This document shows, piece after piece, positions 33,433-41,676 of a stretch of 64,000 nucleotides of DNA; positions within the stretch are counted from its first letter, which is position 1, and every line of letters starts with the position of its first letter. The stretch is from DASZTV01 sp035547515 (GTDB lineage Bacteria; Actinomycetota; Actinomycetes; JAFAQI01). The DNA is taken from NCBI GenBank assembly GCA_035547515.1, contig DASZUS010000026.1, positions 113,371-177,370 on the forward strand, read 5' to 3'. Under the pieces are notes generated by a model. It searched no databases. It had not been told where the DNA came from and saw only the letters and a list, made by a program, of their open reading frames with translations. Both the position numbers and the translations under genes were made by a program.

Positions 33433-34209
33433 TCAGTCGGAGCCCGGCGTCGCCCAGGTCGTGATGCGCGTGCCGTCGCAGTCGGCAAAGCCGTTGACGT
33501 ACCACGTGATCAGCTGTCCGCCACCGGCGGCCTGCGCGACCTCCAACGACCACGCGCCGTTGAGGTCGAGCGGTCCGCCGACCCGACCCACGTGTTGCGG
33601 CGCCACGGTCGCGTGCAGCTTCGAGCGGTTGTGCCGTCCCAGGTACACCGTGCCGGAGCTATCCCCGACCAAGGTCTCGTTGCCGTTGTCGCTGCCCGGG
33701 ACGAACTGGACATGCACCGAGTCGCAGGGTGCGCGCTTGACGACGAGGGCGGTGTAGGTGCCGCGGCCGTTGTAGAACTGGAATGTGTAGTGGAAGTTCG
33801 CGCTCGGCGTGCTGTAGGCGTGCACCCCCAGGCCGAACAGGTCCGCGAAGCTGACGCGGCCGAACACCCGCAGCTTGCGCCCGGCCGCGCTCACCAGCTT
33901 GCCTGACTTCGTGTACGCCGCGAGCCGCACGTCGTACACGCCGATGGGCAGCGCGCCCAGGGTCGCGGTGCCGCTGGCGGAGTGCAACTGCCGGACGGTC
34001 TTCCAGGTGGTCCCGGCGAGCCGCTGGAGAACCAAGCGGTCCGAACCGGCGCCTGTCGCGCGGTAGGTGAGCGTCGCGGGTTGGTTGGCGCGGGCATGCG
34101 CCGGCACCTTCAAGTGCAGTGTCGGAGCGGACGCTGCCGGCGCGGGCAGCGCGGTCGCTACCACCGAGGCGGCTAGCGCTAGCCCGGCCAGACCAGCAAT
34201 CCGTCGCAT
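33433..34209 (-). CDS. Secreted protein with Ig-like/beta-rich domains, unknown function
   Basis: A 258-aa protein with a clear signal peptide (IAGLAGLALAASVVATALPAPAASA). The first mature part (HLKVPAHARANQPATLTYRA to GRKLRVFG) resembles a bacterial Ig-like fold. The second part (GVHAYSTPSANFHYTFQFYN to the C-terminus) has two Cys that may pair and a NPCBM-like beta pattern, but no family is certain. AAAGGAG stands 7 nt before ATG 34209. No partner is evident; it ends convergent with the ABC permease. Confidence 0.65.
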   Translation of the reverse strand: MRRIAGLAGLALAASVVATALPAPAASAPTLHLKVPAHARANQPATLTYRATGAGSDRLVLQRLAGTTWKTVRQLHSASGTATLGALPIGVYDVRLAAYTKSGKLVSAAGRKLRVFGRVSFADLFGLGVHAYSTPSANFHYTFQFYNGRGTYTALVVKRAPCDSVHVQFVPGSDNGNETLVGDSSGTVYLGRHNRSKLHATVAPQHVGRVGGPLDLNGAWSLEVAQAAGGGQLITWYVNGFADCDGTRITTWATPGSD

Positions 34210-34411
34210 CGCATGCTCCTTTTGAGATGACCGCACGTGGTGAGCGCGCCCCGATGATCGTCCTACTTGGCTAGATCGTTTACCCAAGCGGCGTCCGGGC
34301 ACAACAGGGAGCACCTACGAACGACTCAGCAGCGAGCCGGTCGTCAACTACCAAGACCGTGTGTCGTCGCACCCCGCGGGAGTGCGCGTACCGCCGTGGG
34401 AGTGATTCTTC

Positions 34412-34735
34412 ATGTCGGAGCCGTCGCCAACAGCGGCACGATGCGTACCGATGGAACGTTGCTGCCCGAAGCATGCGGACTGGCGCGTCCTCGCCGACCA
34501 CCTGCTCAGCGATTTCGCGACCGAGCCCGCCGAACGGGTGCTTCGCTATCTCCTCGATGCGCGCGTACTCACCGAACGCATGGCCCTCACTGATGAGGAT
34601 GCGCTCGAGACGGCTGAGCTCATGGCGCGATACACGCTGATGGTCGGGCTGGGCATGTTGGCGGACTCCGCGCGGACCGACCCGCAGACGCATCGGATGA
34701 ACCCTGCGGCAGAGCGCGACCTGGCGCCGGTCTAG
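34412..34735 (+). CDS. Small hypothetical protein (107 aa)
   Basis: A 107-aa soluble helical protein. It contains CCPKHADWRVLADHLLSDFATEPAERVLRYLLDAR (three Cys/His residues near the N-terminus) and ALETAELMARYTLMVGLGMLADSAR. I do not recognise the family. ATG 34412 has GGGAG about 10 nt upstream. It overlaps the convergent nitronate monooxygenase-like gene by four bases. The 200 bases before it (34210-34411) hold no other gene and no clear promoter. Confidence 0.55.
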   Translation: MSEPSPTAARCVPMERCCPKHADWRVLADHLLSDFATEPAERVLRYLLDARVLTERMALTDEDALETAELMARYTLMVGLGMLADSARTDPQTHRMNPAAERDLAPV

Positions 34736-35778
34736 ATCTCGCTCGCAAGCCAGTCGAGCATCGCCGCGGCCGGCTCTTCCCGTGTCGCGCGGTAGCCCGT
34801 GCCCGCCCACAGGTTGACCAGCTCCGGATCGCCCGCTGCGGCAGCCGCCTTGCGGAGTGGGCTGGTCAGATGGTGGATGGCGGGATAGCCGTACGGCGCG
34901 ATCGCGTCGAAACGTGAGATGAACTCGTTGGGAAGCCCCCGCGCGGGCCGGCCGGTGAAGGCGCGGGTGACCACAGGGTCGCCTCTGTCGTGATCTGCCA
35001 GCGCGGCGCGATGCACGGCCGAGGCGCCGCTTTCGGGACACCGGAGCAAGAGGGTCCCGACCATGACCGCGTCGGCGCCGGCCGCGAGTGTGGCCGCCAC
35101 GTCAGCGGGCCCTCCGATCCCGCCGGCGGCGTAGACCGGGAGGGTGCTGACCTTGCGGACCGCGGCGACGAGCTCGGGGAGCGGCCGGTCGTCGCTCGGC
35201 CGCGTCGGGTCCAACGTGCCGCGGTGCCCACCGGCAGCCGTGGACTGCACCGCGAGGGCGTCGACACCTGCATCTTGTGCCGGGCCGACTTCGGCGGGCG
35301 TGGTCACCGTCTGGATCAGGTAGCTGCCGGCTCTGGCCAGCACCTCGACCACCCGCTTGTCCGGGATTCCGAAGGTGAAGCTCACCACCGGCACGGGTGA
35401 GTCGACCAGCAACTCGACCTTGTCGGACCACGCGTCGTCGTCCTCGAGAGGTTCATCGCCGGACAGGTCGACGCCGTACCGCTGCGCGGTTGGCCGGAGC
35501 GCGTCCGCGTAGTGGCGGTACTCACCGGGGTCTACCGGGACCGGGTTGGGAGCGAACAGGTTGACTCCCACGACCTCGGTAGTGACGCGGACCTCTGCGA
35601 GCTGGGTGGCGAGCGCCTCGGCGGTCTTGTAGCCAGCGGCAAGGAAGCCGAAGCTGCCCGCCGACCAGGCTGCCGTCACGAGCCCGGGAACTGTGGGTCC
35701 GCCAGCCATGGGAGCGGCGATGACCGGACTGCTGACACCGAGTGAGGCGAGCACAGGGGGAATGGGTGAGGCGGCCAC
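34732..35778 (-). CDS. Nitronate monooxygenase-like FMN enzyme
   Basis: A 348-aa TIM-barrel flavoprotein of the 2-nitropropane dioxygenase family. APMAGGPTVPGLVTAAWSAG opens the barrel, VQSTAAGGHRG holds the catalytic-site His block, and PVYAAGGIGGPADVAATLAAGADAVMVGTLLL the FMN phosphate site. Members oxidise alkyl nitronates such as propionate 3-nitronate; some are enoyl reductases. GTG 35778 is preferred because TACGGT ends 7 nt upstream; ATG 35796 would add six odd residues (MSTVCC). Confidence 0.87.
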   Translation of the reverse strand: MAASPIPPVLASLGVSSPVIAAPMAGGPTVPGLVTAAWSAGSFGFLAAGYKTAEALATQLAEVRVTTEVVGVNLFAPNPVPVDPGEYRHYADALRPTAQRYGVDLSGDEPLEDDDAWSDKVELLVDSPVPVVSFTFGIPDKRVVEVLARAGSYLIQTVTTPAEVGPAQDAGVDALAVQSTAAGGHRGTLDPTRPSDDRPLPELVAAVRKVSTLPVYAAGGIGGPADVAATLAAGADAVMVGTLLLRCPESGASAVHRAALADHDRGDPVVTRAFTGRPARGLPNEFISRFDAIAPYGYPAIHHLTSPLRKAAAAAGDPELVNLWAGTGYRATREEPAAAMLDWLASEI

Positions 35779-35785
35779 GCAACAA

Positions 35786-35791
35786 ACCGTA
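35786..35791 (-). promoter_or_regulatory. Probable -10 box of nitronate monooxygenase-like gene
   Basis: TACGGT on the minus strand with seven bases to GTG 35778. It sits in the 32-bp gap to the divergent metallopeptidase-like gene. Confidence 0.45.
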
Positions 35792-35810
35792 GACATGTCA
35801 TCGTTTGCAC

Positions 35811-36500
35811 GTGCTGCGGCTCTTGGCGGTGCTCGCGCTCGCCGGTGCCGGCATCGTCGCCGTCCGGGGCTACCTGCGCCGCTACGACGCACTGGGGCGC
35901 CGGCGGCCGTTGCCGTGGATCAGCGTCTGCCTGCTCGTCGGGATCGCCATCGTCTTGGCGTTGCCGTCGTTCCTGCGTCACCGCGAGGAGGCCAGGCTCG
36001 ACAAGGCCGCCAGCGTCCTGGTCGGTGCACCGGTGACCGTCCACTGCGAGACGCTCGCCAACACGTTCACCGACACCAGCGGTGATCTCGGCTTCGTGAA
36101 GTACGGCGCCGACGGCGTACCCGAGCACCACGCGACCATCGCGCGTGCCCAGTGCGCGTACCTGAAGAACTACTACGACGGCGACCAGCTGCATCCGAGT
36201 CTCGACGAGGTGGTCGCGGTCCACGTGTTGACTCATGAGTCGATGCACATGCGCGGCCAGCCGGTCGAGGCGCTCGCCGAGTGCGAGGCGATGCAACGAG
36301 ATGCCGAGACCGCGCAGCTGCTCGGCGCGACGCCGCAGGAAAGCGTCGCCCTGGCGCGGGAGTACTGGATCGAGTACTACCCGAACATGCCCGCCAGCTA
36401 CCGGTCGTCGGACTGCGCGCCGGGTGGCTCGCTCGACGAGCATCTCCCGGACCCACCGTGGACCACAGGCAGCTACATCGGGGTGAAGCTGCCTAGCTGA
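35811..36500 (+). CDS. Membrane-anchored HExxH protein (possible metallopeptidase)
   Basis: A 229-aa protein with two N-terminal hydrophobic helices (LRLLAVLALAGAGIVAV and WISVCLLVGIAIVLALPSFL) and an outer domain. That domain contains VHVLTHESMHMRGQPVEALAECEAMQRDAE: an HExxH zinc motif (HESMH) with a Glu about 13 residues on. This is gluzincin-like, but I recognise no known peptidase family. Three Cys may form disulfides. GTG 35811 or TTG 35805 may be the start. It ends 90 bases before the NlpC/P60 gene, so a cell-wall context is plausible. Confidence 0.65.
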   Translation: MLRLLAVLALAGAGIVAVRGYLRRYDALGRRRPLPWISVCLLVGIAIVLALPSFLRHREEARLDKAASVLVGAPVTVHCETLANTFTDTSGDLGFVKYGADGVPEHHATIARAQCAYLKNYYDGDQLHPSLDEVVAVHVLTHESMHMRGQPVEALAECEAMQRDAETAQLLGATPQESVALAREYWIEYYPNMPASYRSSDCAPGGSLDEHLPDPPWTTGSYIGVKLPS

Positions 36501-36578
36501 TGCCTGCCGGCCGGATGAAGATCGGGCTGGTGAGCGACTCCATCAGCCGCCACCGGTGACCTCCCTCCCGCCGGCACG

Positions 36579-36584
36579 TAGCGT
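36579..36584 (+). promoter_or_regulatory. Probable -10 box of leaderless NlpC/P60 gene
   Basis: TAGCGT followed by six bases and GTG 36591, with no Shine-Dalgarno. Confidence 0.45.
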
Positions 36585-36590
36585 GAGTCA

Positions 36591-37580
36591 GTGCCGATCC
36601 CCAGCGGCCCATCGTCTGCGGCCACGGTCCTGCCCGCTCCGGCTCGTCCGCGTCCCCTGCGTTGGTTGCGATCGGTTCGGCTGACTCGTCCGGCAATCGG
36701 ACTATCGCTGGCCATCGTGATCGGAATCGCAACGGCGGTTGTAGCTGCGCCGTCGTCGAGGTTGCCGGGCGTCGCTCCGCTGGGTCTGACCGCGCCGGTT
36801 CGCGACCGGCTCAACGCCTCGATCGACGACTCCGATCTGCACCTTGCCGCCACCGCGCTGGTCGACCAGGCCGTCGCAGACGGCGTCCTCGCCGCGCCGC
36901 CGGACGATCTGCAGGCGCAGCCGGCAGCGGCGATCATGACCGCGGTGGACGCCACGCTGCAGCAAGCCCGCGCCGACGACCCGTCGTTGCAGCCACGCGA
37001 CACCGAACGGCTCATGGGCCCCGTGCCGTTCAACCTGACTCATCAGATTCACATCAGCGCGCGCCATCCGTGGCATCCGCTGACCCACGCCCTGCACCGC
37101 TTCGCGCACGCGGTCGCGGTCGGCGTCTCGCGCGGCCTTGGACTGGGCCGCACCCACGACGCGGTCTACCCGGCACAACCCCAGCGGCCCGACGGGGTCT
37201 ACGTTCACCCGGCGCTCCCGCCGGTCCCGTCCGATCCGAGCATCGCGATGGTCGCGATTCATGCGGCGATGACCCGACTCGGTGATCCCTACGTGTGGGC
37301 AGCGGCCGGGCCGCACACCTTTGACTGCTCAGGCTTGGTGCGGTGGGCGTTCGGCAAGGCGGGTCTGAGACTCCTGCACTACACCGGCTTTCAGTGGGAA
37401 GAGGGCCGGCTGATCCCGGCCCGCGACGCCTTGCCCGGCGACCTGGTCTTCTTCTACCGCGACCTCAGCCACGTGGGCATCTACCTCGGCTCCGGGTGGA
37501 TGCTCAATGCGCCCTACACCGGTCAGTACGTCAACGTCGTACCGGTCCACGGCAAGGTTGCCGGCATCGTTCGCCCTTAG
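36591..37580 (+). CDS. NlpC/P60 cell-wall peptidase
   Basis: A 329-aa protein with a transmembrane or signal helix (IGLSLAIVIGIATAVVAA), a long N-terminal region of unknown fold, and a C-terminal C40 peptidase domain. The catalytic Cys is in FDCSGLVRWAF, the His in LSHVGIYLGSG, and APYTGQYVNVV holds the third polar position. Such enzymes cut peptide stems of peptidoglycan, often during division. The -10 box at 36579 suggests a leaderless mRNA. It ends four bases from the convergent secreted protein gene. Confidence 0.9.
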   Translation: MPIPSGPSSAATVLPAPARPRPLRWLRSVRLTRPAIGLSLAIVIGIATAVVAAPSSRLPGVAPLGLTAPVRDRLNASIDDSDLHLAATALVDQAVADGVLAAPPDDLQAQPAAAIMTAVDATLQQARADDPSLQPRDTERLMGPVPFNLTHQIHISARHPWHPLTHALHRFAHAVAVGVSRGLGLGRTHDAVYPAQPQRPDGVYVHPALPPVPSDPSIAMVAIHAAMTRLGDPYVWAAAGPHTFDCSGLVRWAFGKAGLRLLHYTGFQWEEGRLIPARDALPGDLVFFYRDLSHVGIYLGSGWMLNAPYTGQYVNVVPVHGKVAGIVRP

Positions 37581-37584
37581 GTCG

Positions 37585-38352
<768 letters not shown>

Positions 38353-38358
38353 GGCCCG

Positions 38359-38364
38359 ACGGTA
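38359..38364 (-). promoter_or_regulatory. Probable -10 box of secreted protein gene
   Basis: TACCGT on the minus strand with six bases to ATG 38352. On the plus strand the same bases begin the GGTAAAC-like element upstream of the sigma factor gene. Confidence 0.4.
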
Positions 38365-38435
38365 AACCCAGTGGCCGGAGTGCGCGTCGTACGTTGGTGA
38401 TCGACGCAGTGGCCACTGACCCGAGGGGATGCCTG

Positions 38436-38957
38436 GTGACCGCCACGGAACTCCCTGCGAGTCAGCGGGACGCGGATGAGGCGCTCGTCGCGCTCTACAC
38501 CGCCCACTACCACTCGCTCGTCCGGCTCGCCGCGCTACTGCTGCACGACACCGCCGCTGCCGAGGACGTCGTGCAGGACGCGTTCGTCGCGATGCACAGT
38601 TCGTGGCGTCGGCTGCGCGACCCGGAGGCTGCGCTCGCCTATCTACGCCAAGCGGTCGTGAACCGCTCGCGATCCCGGCTGCGCCACCTCAAGGTCGTCG
38701 ACCGCAAAGCACCTGCACCCATGCCGGACGTACCGAGCGCGGAGCACAGCGCGATTCATGAGGTCGAGCGCGCCGGGGTCATGCAGGCGCTCCGAGCTCT
38801 TCCGCGCCGGCAGCGCGAAGTGCTCGTCCTCCGTTACTACTCAGACCTGACCGAGTCCCAGATCGCCGACGCGTTGCAGATCAGCAACGGCGCGGTCAAG
38901 AGCCACGCGTCCCGCGGCATCGCGGCCCTGCGCGATTCCTTGGAGTCACTGTCATGA
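38436..38957 (+). CDS. ECF sigma factor (SigE-like)
   Basis: A 173-aa sigma factor. Region 2: LYTAHYHSLVRLAALLLHDTAAAEDVVQDAFVAMHSSW. Region 4: LRALPRRQREVLVLRYYSDLTESQIADALQISNGAVKSHASRGIAAL. GTG 38436 is preceded by GAGGGGA; the in-frame sequence upstream to 38337 overlaps the divergent gene and looks non-coding. The next gene starts inside its stop codon (ATGA) and encodes a membrane-anchored protein, as expected for a co-expressed regulator. Confidence 0.92.
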   Translation: MTATELPASQRDADEALVALYTAHYHSLVRLAALLLHDTAAAEDVVQDAFVAMHSSWRRLRDPEAALAYLRQAVVNRSRSRLRHLKVVDRKAPAPMPDVPSAEHSAIHEVERAGVMQALRALPRRQREVLVLRYYSDLTESQIADALQISNGAVKSHASRGIAALRDSLESLS

Positions 38958-40657
38958 GCGACGACCGAACCGAAGACGTGCTGCGTCGCGCGCTCTCCCT
39001 CGAGGCGCAGCAGGTGCAGCCGACAGGCGATGGCCTCTCGCGCATCCAGCAGAGGGTGGCCGCCCGGCAGTCGCGCTACCGCTGGCTGCGTCCCGCTCTT
39101 GCCGGTGCCGCGGCGGTCATCGTCGTGGGCGGTGCGGTCGGCGGCTACGCGGTCGCCAACCATGGCAAGGGTGACGCCACCGTCACGCCGGAGAACAGCG
39201 GCACGCCGACCCCTGTCGTCACGGCGAGTAGCTTCCCGACCACCGCGATCTTTCCGTTCACCAAGGTTGCCGACGAACGGGCCTGGGAGGCGGAGTACGC
39301 GCAGGGCAGCATGCCTTTCGCCTCCGACCCCACGGCGGTCACCGAGTCGTGGATCGAGCACTACCTGCTGGAGAAGGGTCACTTCAGCTTCACCGCCCAG
39401 ACCGACGGCGGGCAGTCCGATGTCACTGTCAGCCGCACGATCGGCGCGGCGAAGCAGGCAGTGACGGTCGTACACCTCGTGCAGTACGACCACGCCTGGC
39501 TCGTGACCGGGGCCAGCGACGCCGGCGGTGCGCTTCAGTTCAGTGCGCCGCTCCCCGGTACGGCGGTCAGCTCGCCGGTCACGGTGACCGGTCCCGCGTA
39601 CGGCGTCGACGAGCAGGCCACGGTCGAGGTCCGCGACGGCGAAACTCCTGACCTGTTCGGTGAGGCCCAGACCGGGCCGTTCGGGAACGGCTCCGCGCAG
39701 TGGTCGGCAACTGTGCCGTTCACCGCGACCTCCGACTCCGGCGTACTCGTCGTCACCGTCGCCTCGCCGGCAGACGGCAAGGTGGGGGAGCTCGCCGCCG
39801 AGAAGGTCACCTTCGGTGCCACCACCGGCCACACGGCAGCTCCCGAGACGGCCTACGCGGTCGAAGGCGGCAGCCTCGTCAAGCTCAACCCGACAACAGG
39901 AGCAAGCGAAGGCTCAGTAGCGGCGGCGAACGCCGAAGGCACGGTCACCGAGGTCCACGTCCAAGATGGTTCGCTCGAGTTCACCGCTGGGCCGCCGGGC
40001 TGTGCGGCGACGCTTTACGCGATGCCCGTGGCCGGCGGCACGCCGGCTGTGGCGGCGCGGGCTGACTCGGGCGATGAGATCACCGGCTTCACCGTCGGCG
40101 TCCAGGGCCGGGTGGTCTACTTCGAGCGCGGCTGCGGTCCTGATGCGGGCCAGGGCAAGCTTGTATTCCCGACGTTCGGGCATGGTCCAAGCGGCTCGGA
40201 AGTCTCGTTCCCGAGCCTTCCGCCGCTCGTCGTCGGCGACCCGGCGGTGGAGCCGGACAACCTCCACGTCGACGCGTTCGTCCGGACTGGAAACGAGGGC
40301 TACCTCGCTCGGTACGACATAGGCACGACCAAATCCGCGACGCCCAGCACCAGCGCATGCCCAGGCTTCGACCCCGCCGGCGGTCTCGCGGCCGCCGCCC
40401 TGACAACGGATGCGAACGGCACGCTCTGGTTCGCGTGGCAGACCGGCACCGGAATCCAAGTCGTTCAGTGCGCAGACAACCGTCCCGCGGTCGCCTTCAC
40501 CACAACCGAGAACGACACCCCCAGCTCGCTGTCGATCAACCCCCAAGGCCAAGCCCTCCTAGCAACAACAACCGGCAAGCTCTGGCGCTGGAACGGAAGC
40601 GGAGACCCAACCGAGCTCAGCGACGTAGCCGGAGCAACCTCCATCGCCTGGCAGTAG
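38954..40657 (+). CDS. Membrane-anchored protein with Gmad2-like domain, partner of ECF sigma
   Basis: A 567-aa protein. The cytoplasmic N-terminus of about 45 residues (MSDDRTEDVLRRALSLEAQQ) precedes one helix (WLRPALAGAAAVIVVGGAVGGYAVA), a Thr/Pro stalk and a large outer region. Within it, about residues 190-290 (FSAPLPGTAVSSPVTVTGPA to EKVTFG) resemble Gmad2, an Ig-like domain of spore-germination and envelope proteins. The C-terminal half looks like a beta-propeller (LYAMPVAGGTP, GTLWFAWQTG, LWRWNGSG). Overlap with the sigma gene suggests an anti-sigma role; this is inference. Confidence 0.72.
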   Translation: MSDDRTEDVLRRALSLEAQQVQPTGDGLSRIQQRVAARQSRYRWLRPALAGAAAVIVVGGAVGGYAVANHGKGDATVTPENSGTPTPVVTASSFPTTAIFPFTKVADERAWEAEYAQGSMPFASDPTAVTESWIEHYLLEKGHFSFTAQTDGGQSDVTVSRTIGAAKQAVTVVHLVQYDHAWLVTGASDAGGALQFSAPLPGTAVSSPVTVTGPAYGVDEQATVEVRDGETPDLFGEAQTGPFGNGSAQWSATVPFTATSDSGVLVVTVASPADGKVGELAAEKVTFGATTGHTAAPETAYAVEGGSLVKLNPTTGASEGSVAAANAEGTVTEVHVQDGSLEFTAGPPGCAATLYAMPVAGGTPAVAARADSGDEITGFTVGVQGRVVYFERGCGPDAGQGKLVFPTFGHGPSGSEVSFPSLPPLVVGDPAVEPDNLHVDAFVRTGNEGYLARYDIGTTKSATPSTSACPGFDPAGGLAAAALTTDANGTLWFAWQTGTGIQVVQCADNRPAVAFTTTENDTPSSLSINPQGQALLATTTGKLWRWNGSGDPTELSDVAGATSIAWQ

Positions 40658-40749
40658 GTGGCGGGGCTGGGTCCGGAGCGGCGTTGGACGCGTAGCGAGC
40701 GCGTAGCGCGCGAAGTCGTCCACAGCCGCGGAGGACTCAGCGTCGCCAC
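40658..40749. repeat. Long imperfect inverted repeat after the sigma-partner gene
   Basis: The outer arms GTGGCG/CGCCAC (40658 and 40744) and inner arms TGGACG/CGTCCA (40685 and 40717) nest with partial pairing of the sequence between. The loop carries two copies of CGTAGCG. It could end transcription or be a REP-like dispersed element. The rest of the gap to 40940 shows nothing clear. Confidence 0.45.
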
Positions 40750-40940
40750 CGGGTCCATAGCGGCGAAGGGCGGACAACTCACCCAACCTGAGTGGTATCA
40801 GGACGAGCCGGGTGGTGTCGGATAGGCCGAGATGACTAGCCCGAAACCATTCGAGCTCGCCATGGTCACGAGCGTCCCATTTGTCGAGTCTTGAGGAGGG
40901 CCTCGACCAGAGGTCTGACAGCCTCAGCAGGGAGACGACA

Positions 40941-41672
40941 GTGGGCGGCCAGCACACCCGTACGACGATCGCAACCGGCGCCTTCGCAACTCTCGGAGTT
41001 GCGCTGGCGGTCACGCTCGGCGCAGTCCCGCGGATCGCGGACGACAGCCACGCGCAGGTGAGAGCGGTTCAGCTCGCGAGCGTCATAAAGGTCGGCGCCG
41101 ATGCGTTGCACAGCCACGAGCGGGTCGCCCCCCACGGCTCCGTCGTACCCCACTCAACGCACCACACCGTGCACCTCAAGACCGCGACCATCGAGGTCGC
41201 GCCGGCGGTGCAGTCCGCGACCACTCACGCGGTGACCGCCGAGAACGTCTCGGCGCGGGTCGCCTCGGACGCCGCGGCCAACCCGACGACCAAGAAGCCC
41301 GCCGCGAAGCCGGCGAAGAAGCACCACGCGAAGAAGAAGCACCACAAGAAGGCGCCGAAGAAGACCAAGCCCGCCGCGCCCGCGAAGGCGGCACGGACGG
41401 TCCCGTCGGCTGCGGAGGTCGCGGGCGCGGTCTCCGGGCTGAAGCAGTACGTCCACACCGTCTTCTCGATCACGAGCTCGGAGGTCGCGCAGTTCGGCAA
41501 CGACGTCTGCTCCGCCTTCGACAAGAACGAGAGCTACTCGAGCATCAAGTCGCAGATCACCGCAAAGGTGAAGCAGCTGCCGTTCACGACGGTCTCGGCG
41601 GGCGCTGCCGACTACGTCGTACGCACGGCTGTGAAGCTGTACTGCCCCGGCTACACCTCGCGCACCAACTAA
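40941..41672 (+). CDS. Secreted or anchored Lys/Ala-rich protein, unknown function
   Basis: A 243-aa protein. An N-terminal hydrophobic segment (TGAFATLGVALAVTLGAVP) acts as signal or anchor. A strongly basic tract at about residues 115-150 (AKKHHAKKKHHKKAPKKTKP, with AAPAKAA) resembles histone H1-like or wall-binding tails. A C-terminal helical domain of about 85 residues holds two Cys (NDVCSAF, LYCPGY). GGGAGA stands before GTG 40941; a TTG at 40881 is in frame. It precedes the ABCG-like gene by four bases and is probably co-transcribed with it. The family is not recognised. Confidence 0.65.
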   Translation: MGGQHTRTTIATGAFATLGVALAVTLGAVPRIADDSHAQVRAVQLASVIKVGADALHSHERVAPHGSVVPHSTHHTVHLKTATIEVAPAVQSATTHAVTAENVSARVASDAAANPTTKKPAAKPAKKHHAKKKHHKKAPKKTKPAAPAKAARTVPSAAEVAGAVSGLKQYVHTVFSITSSEVAQFGNDVCSAFDKNESYSSIKSQITAKVKQLPFTTVSAGAADYVVRTAVKLYCPGYTSRTN

Positions 41673-41676
41673 GCCG

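Noticed and set aside
40750..40940. Possible riboswitch before the Lys/Ala-rich secreted protein gene
   Set aside because: I looked for c-di-AMP (ydaO-type) and other known core motifs and found none.
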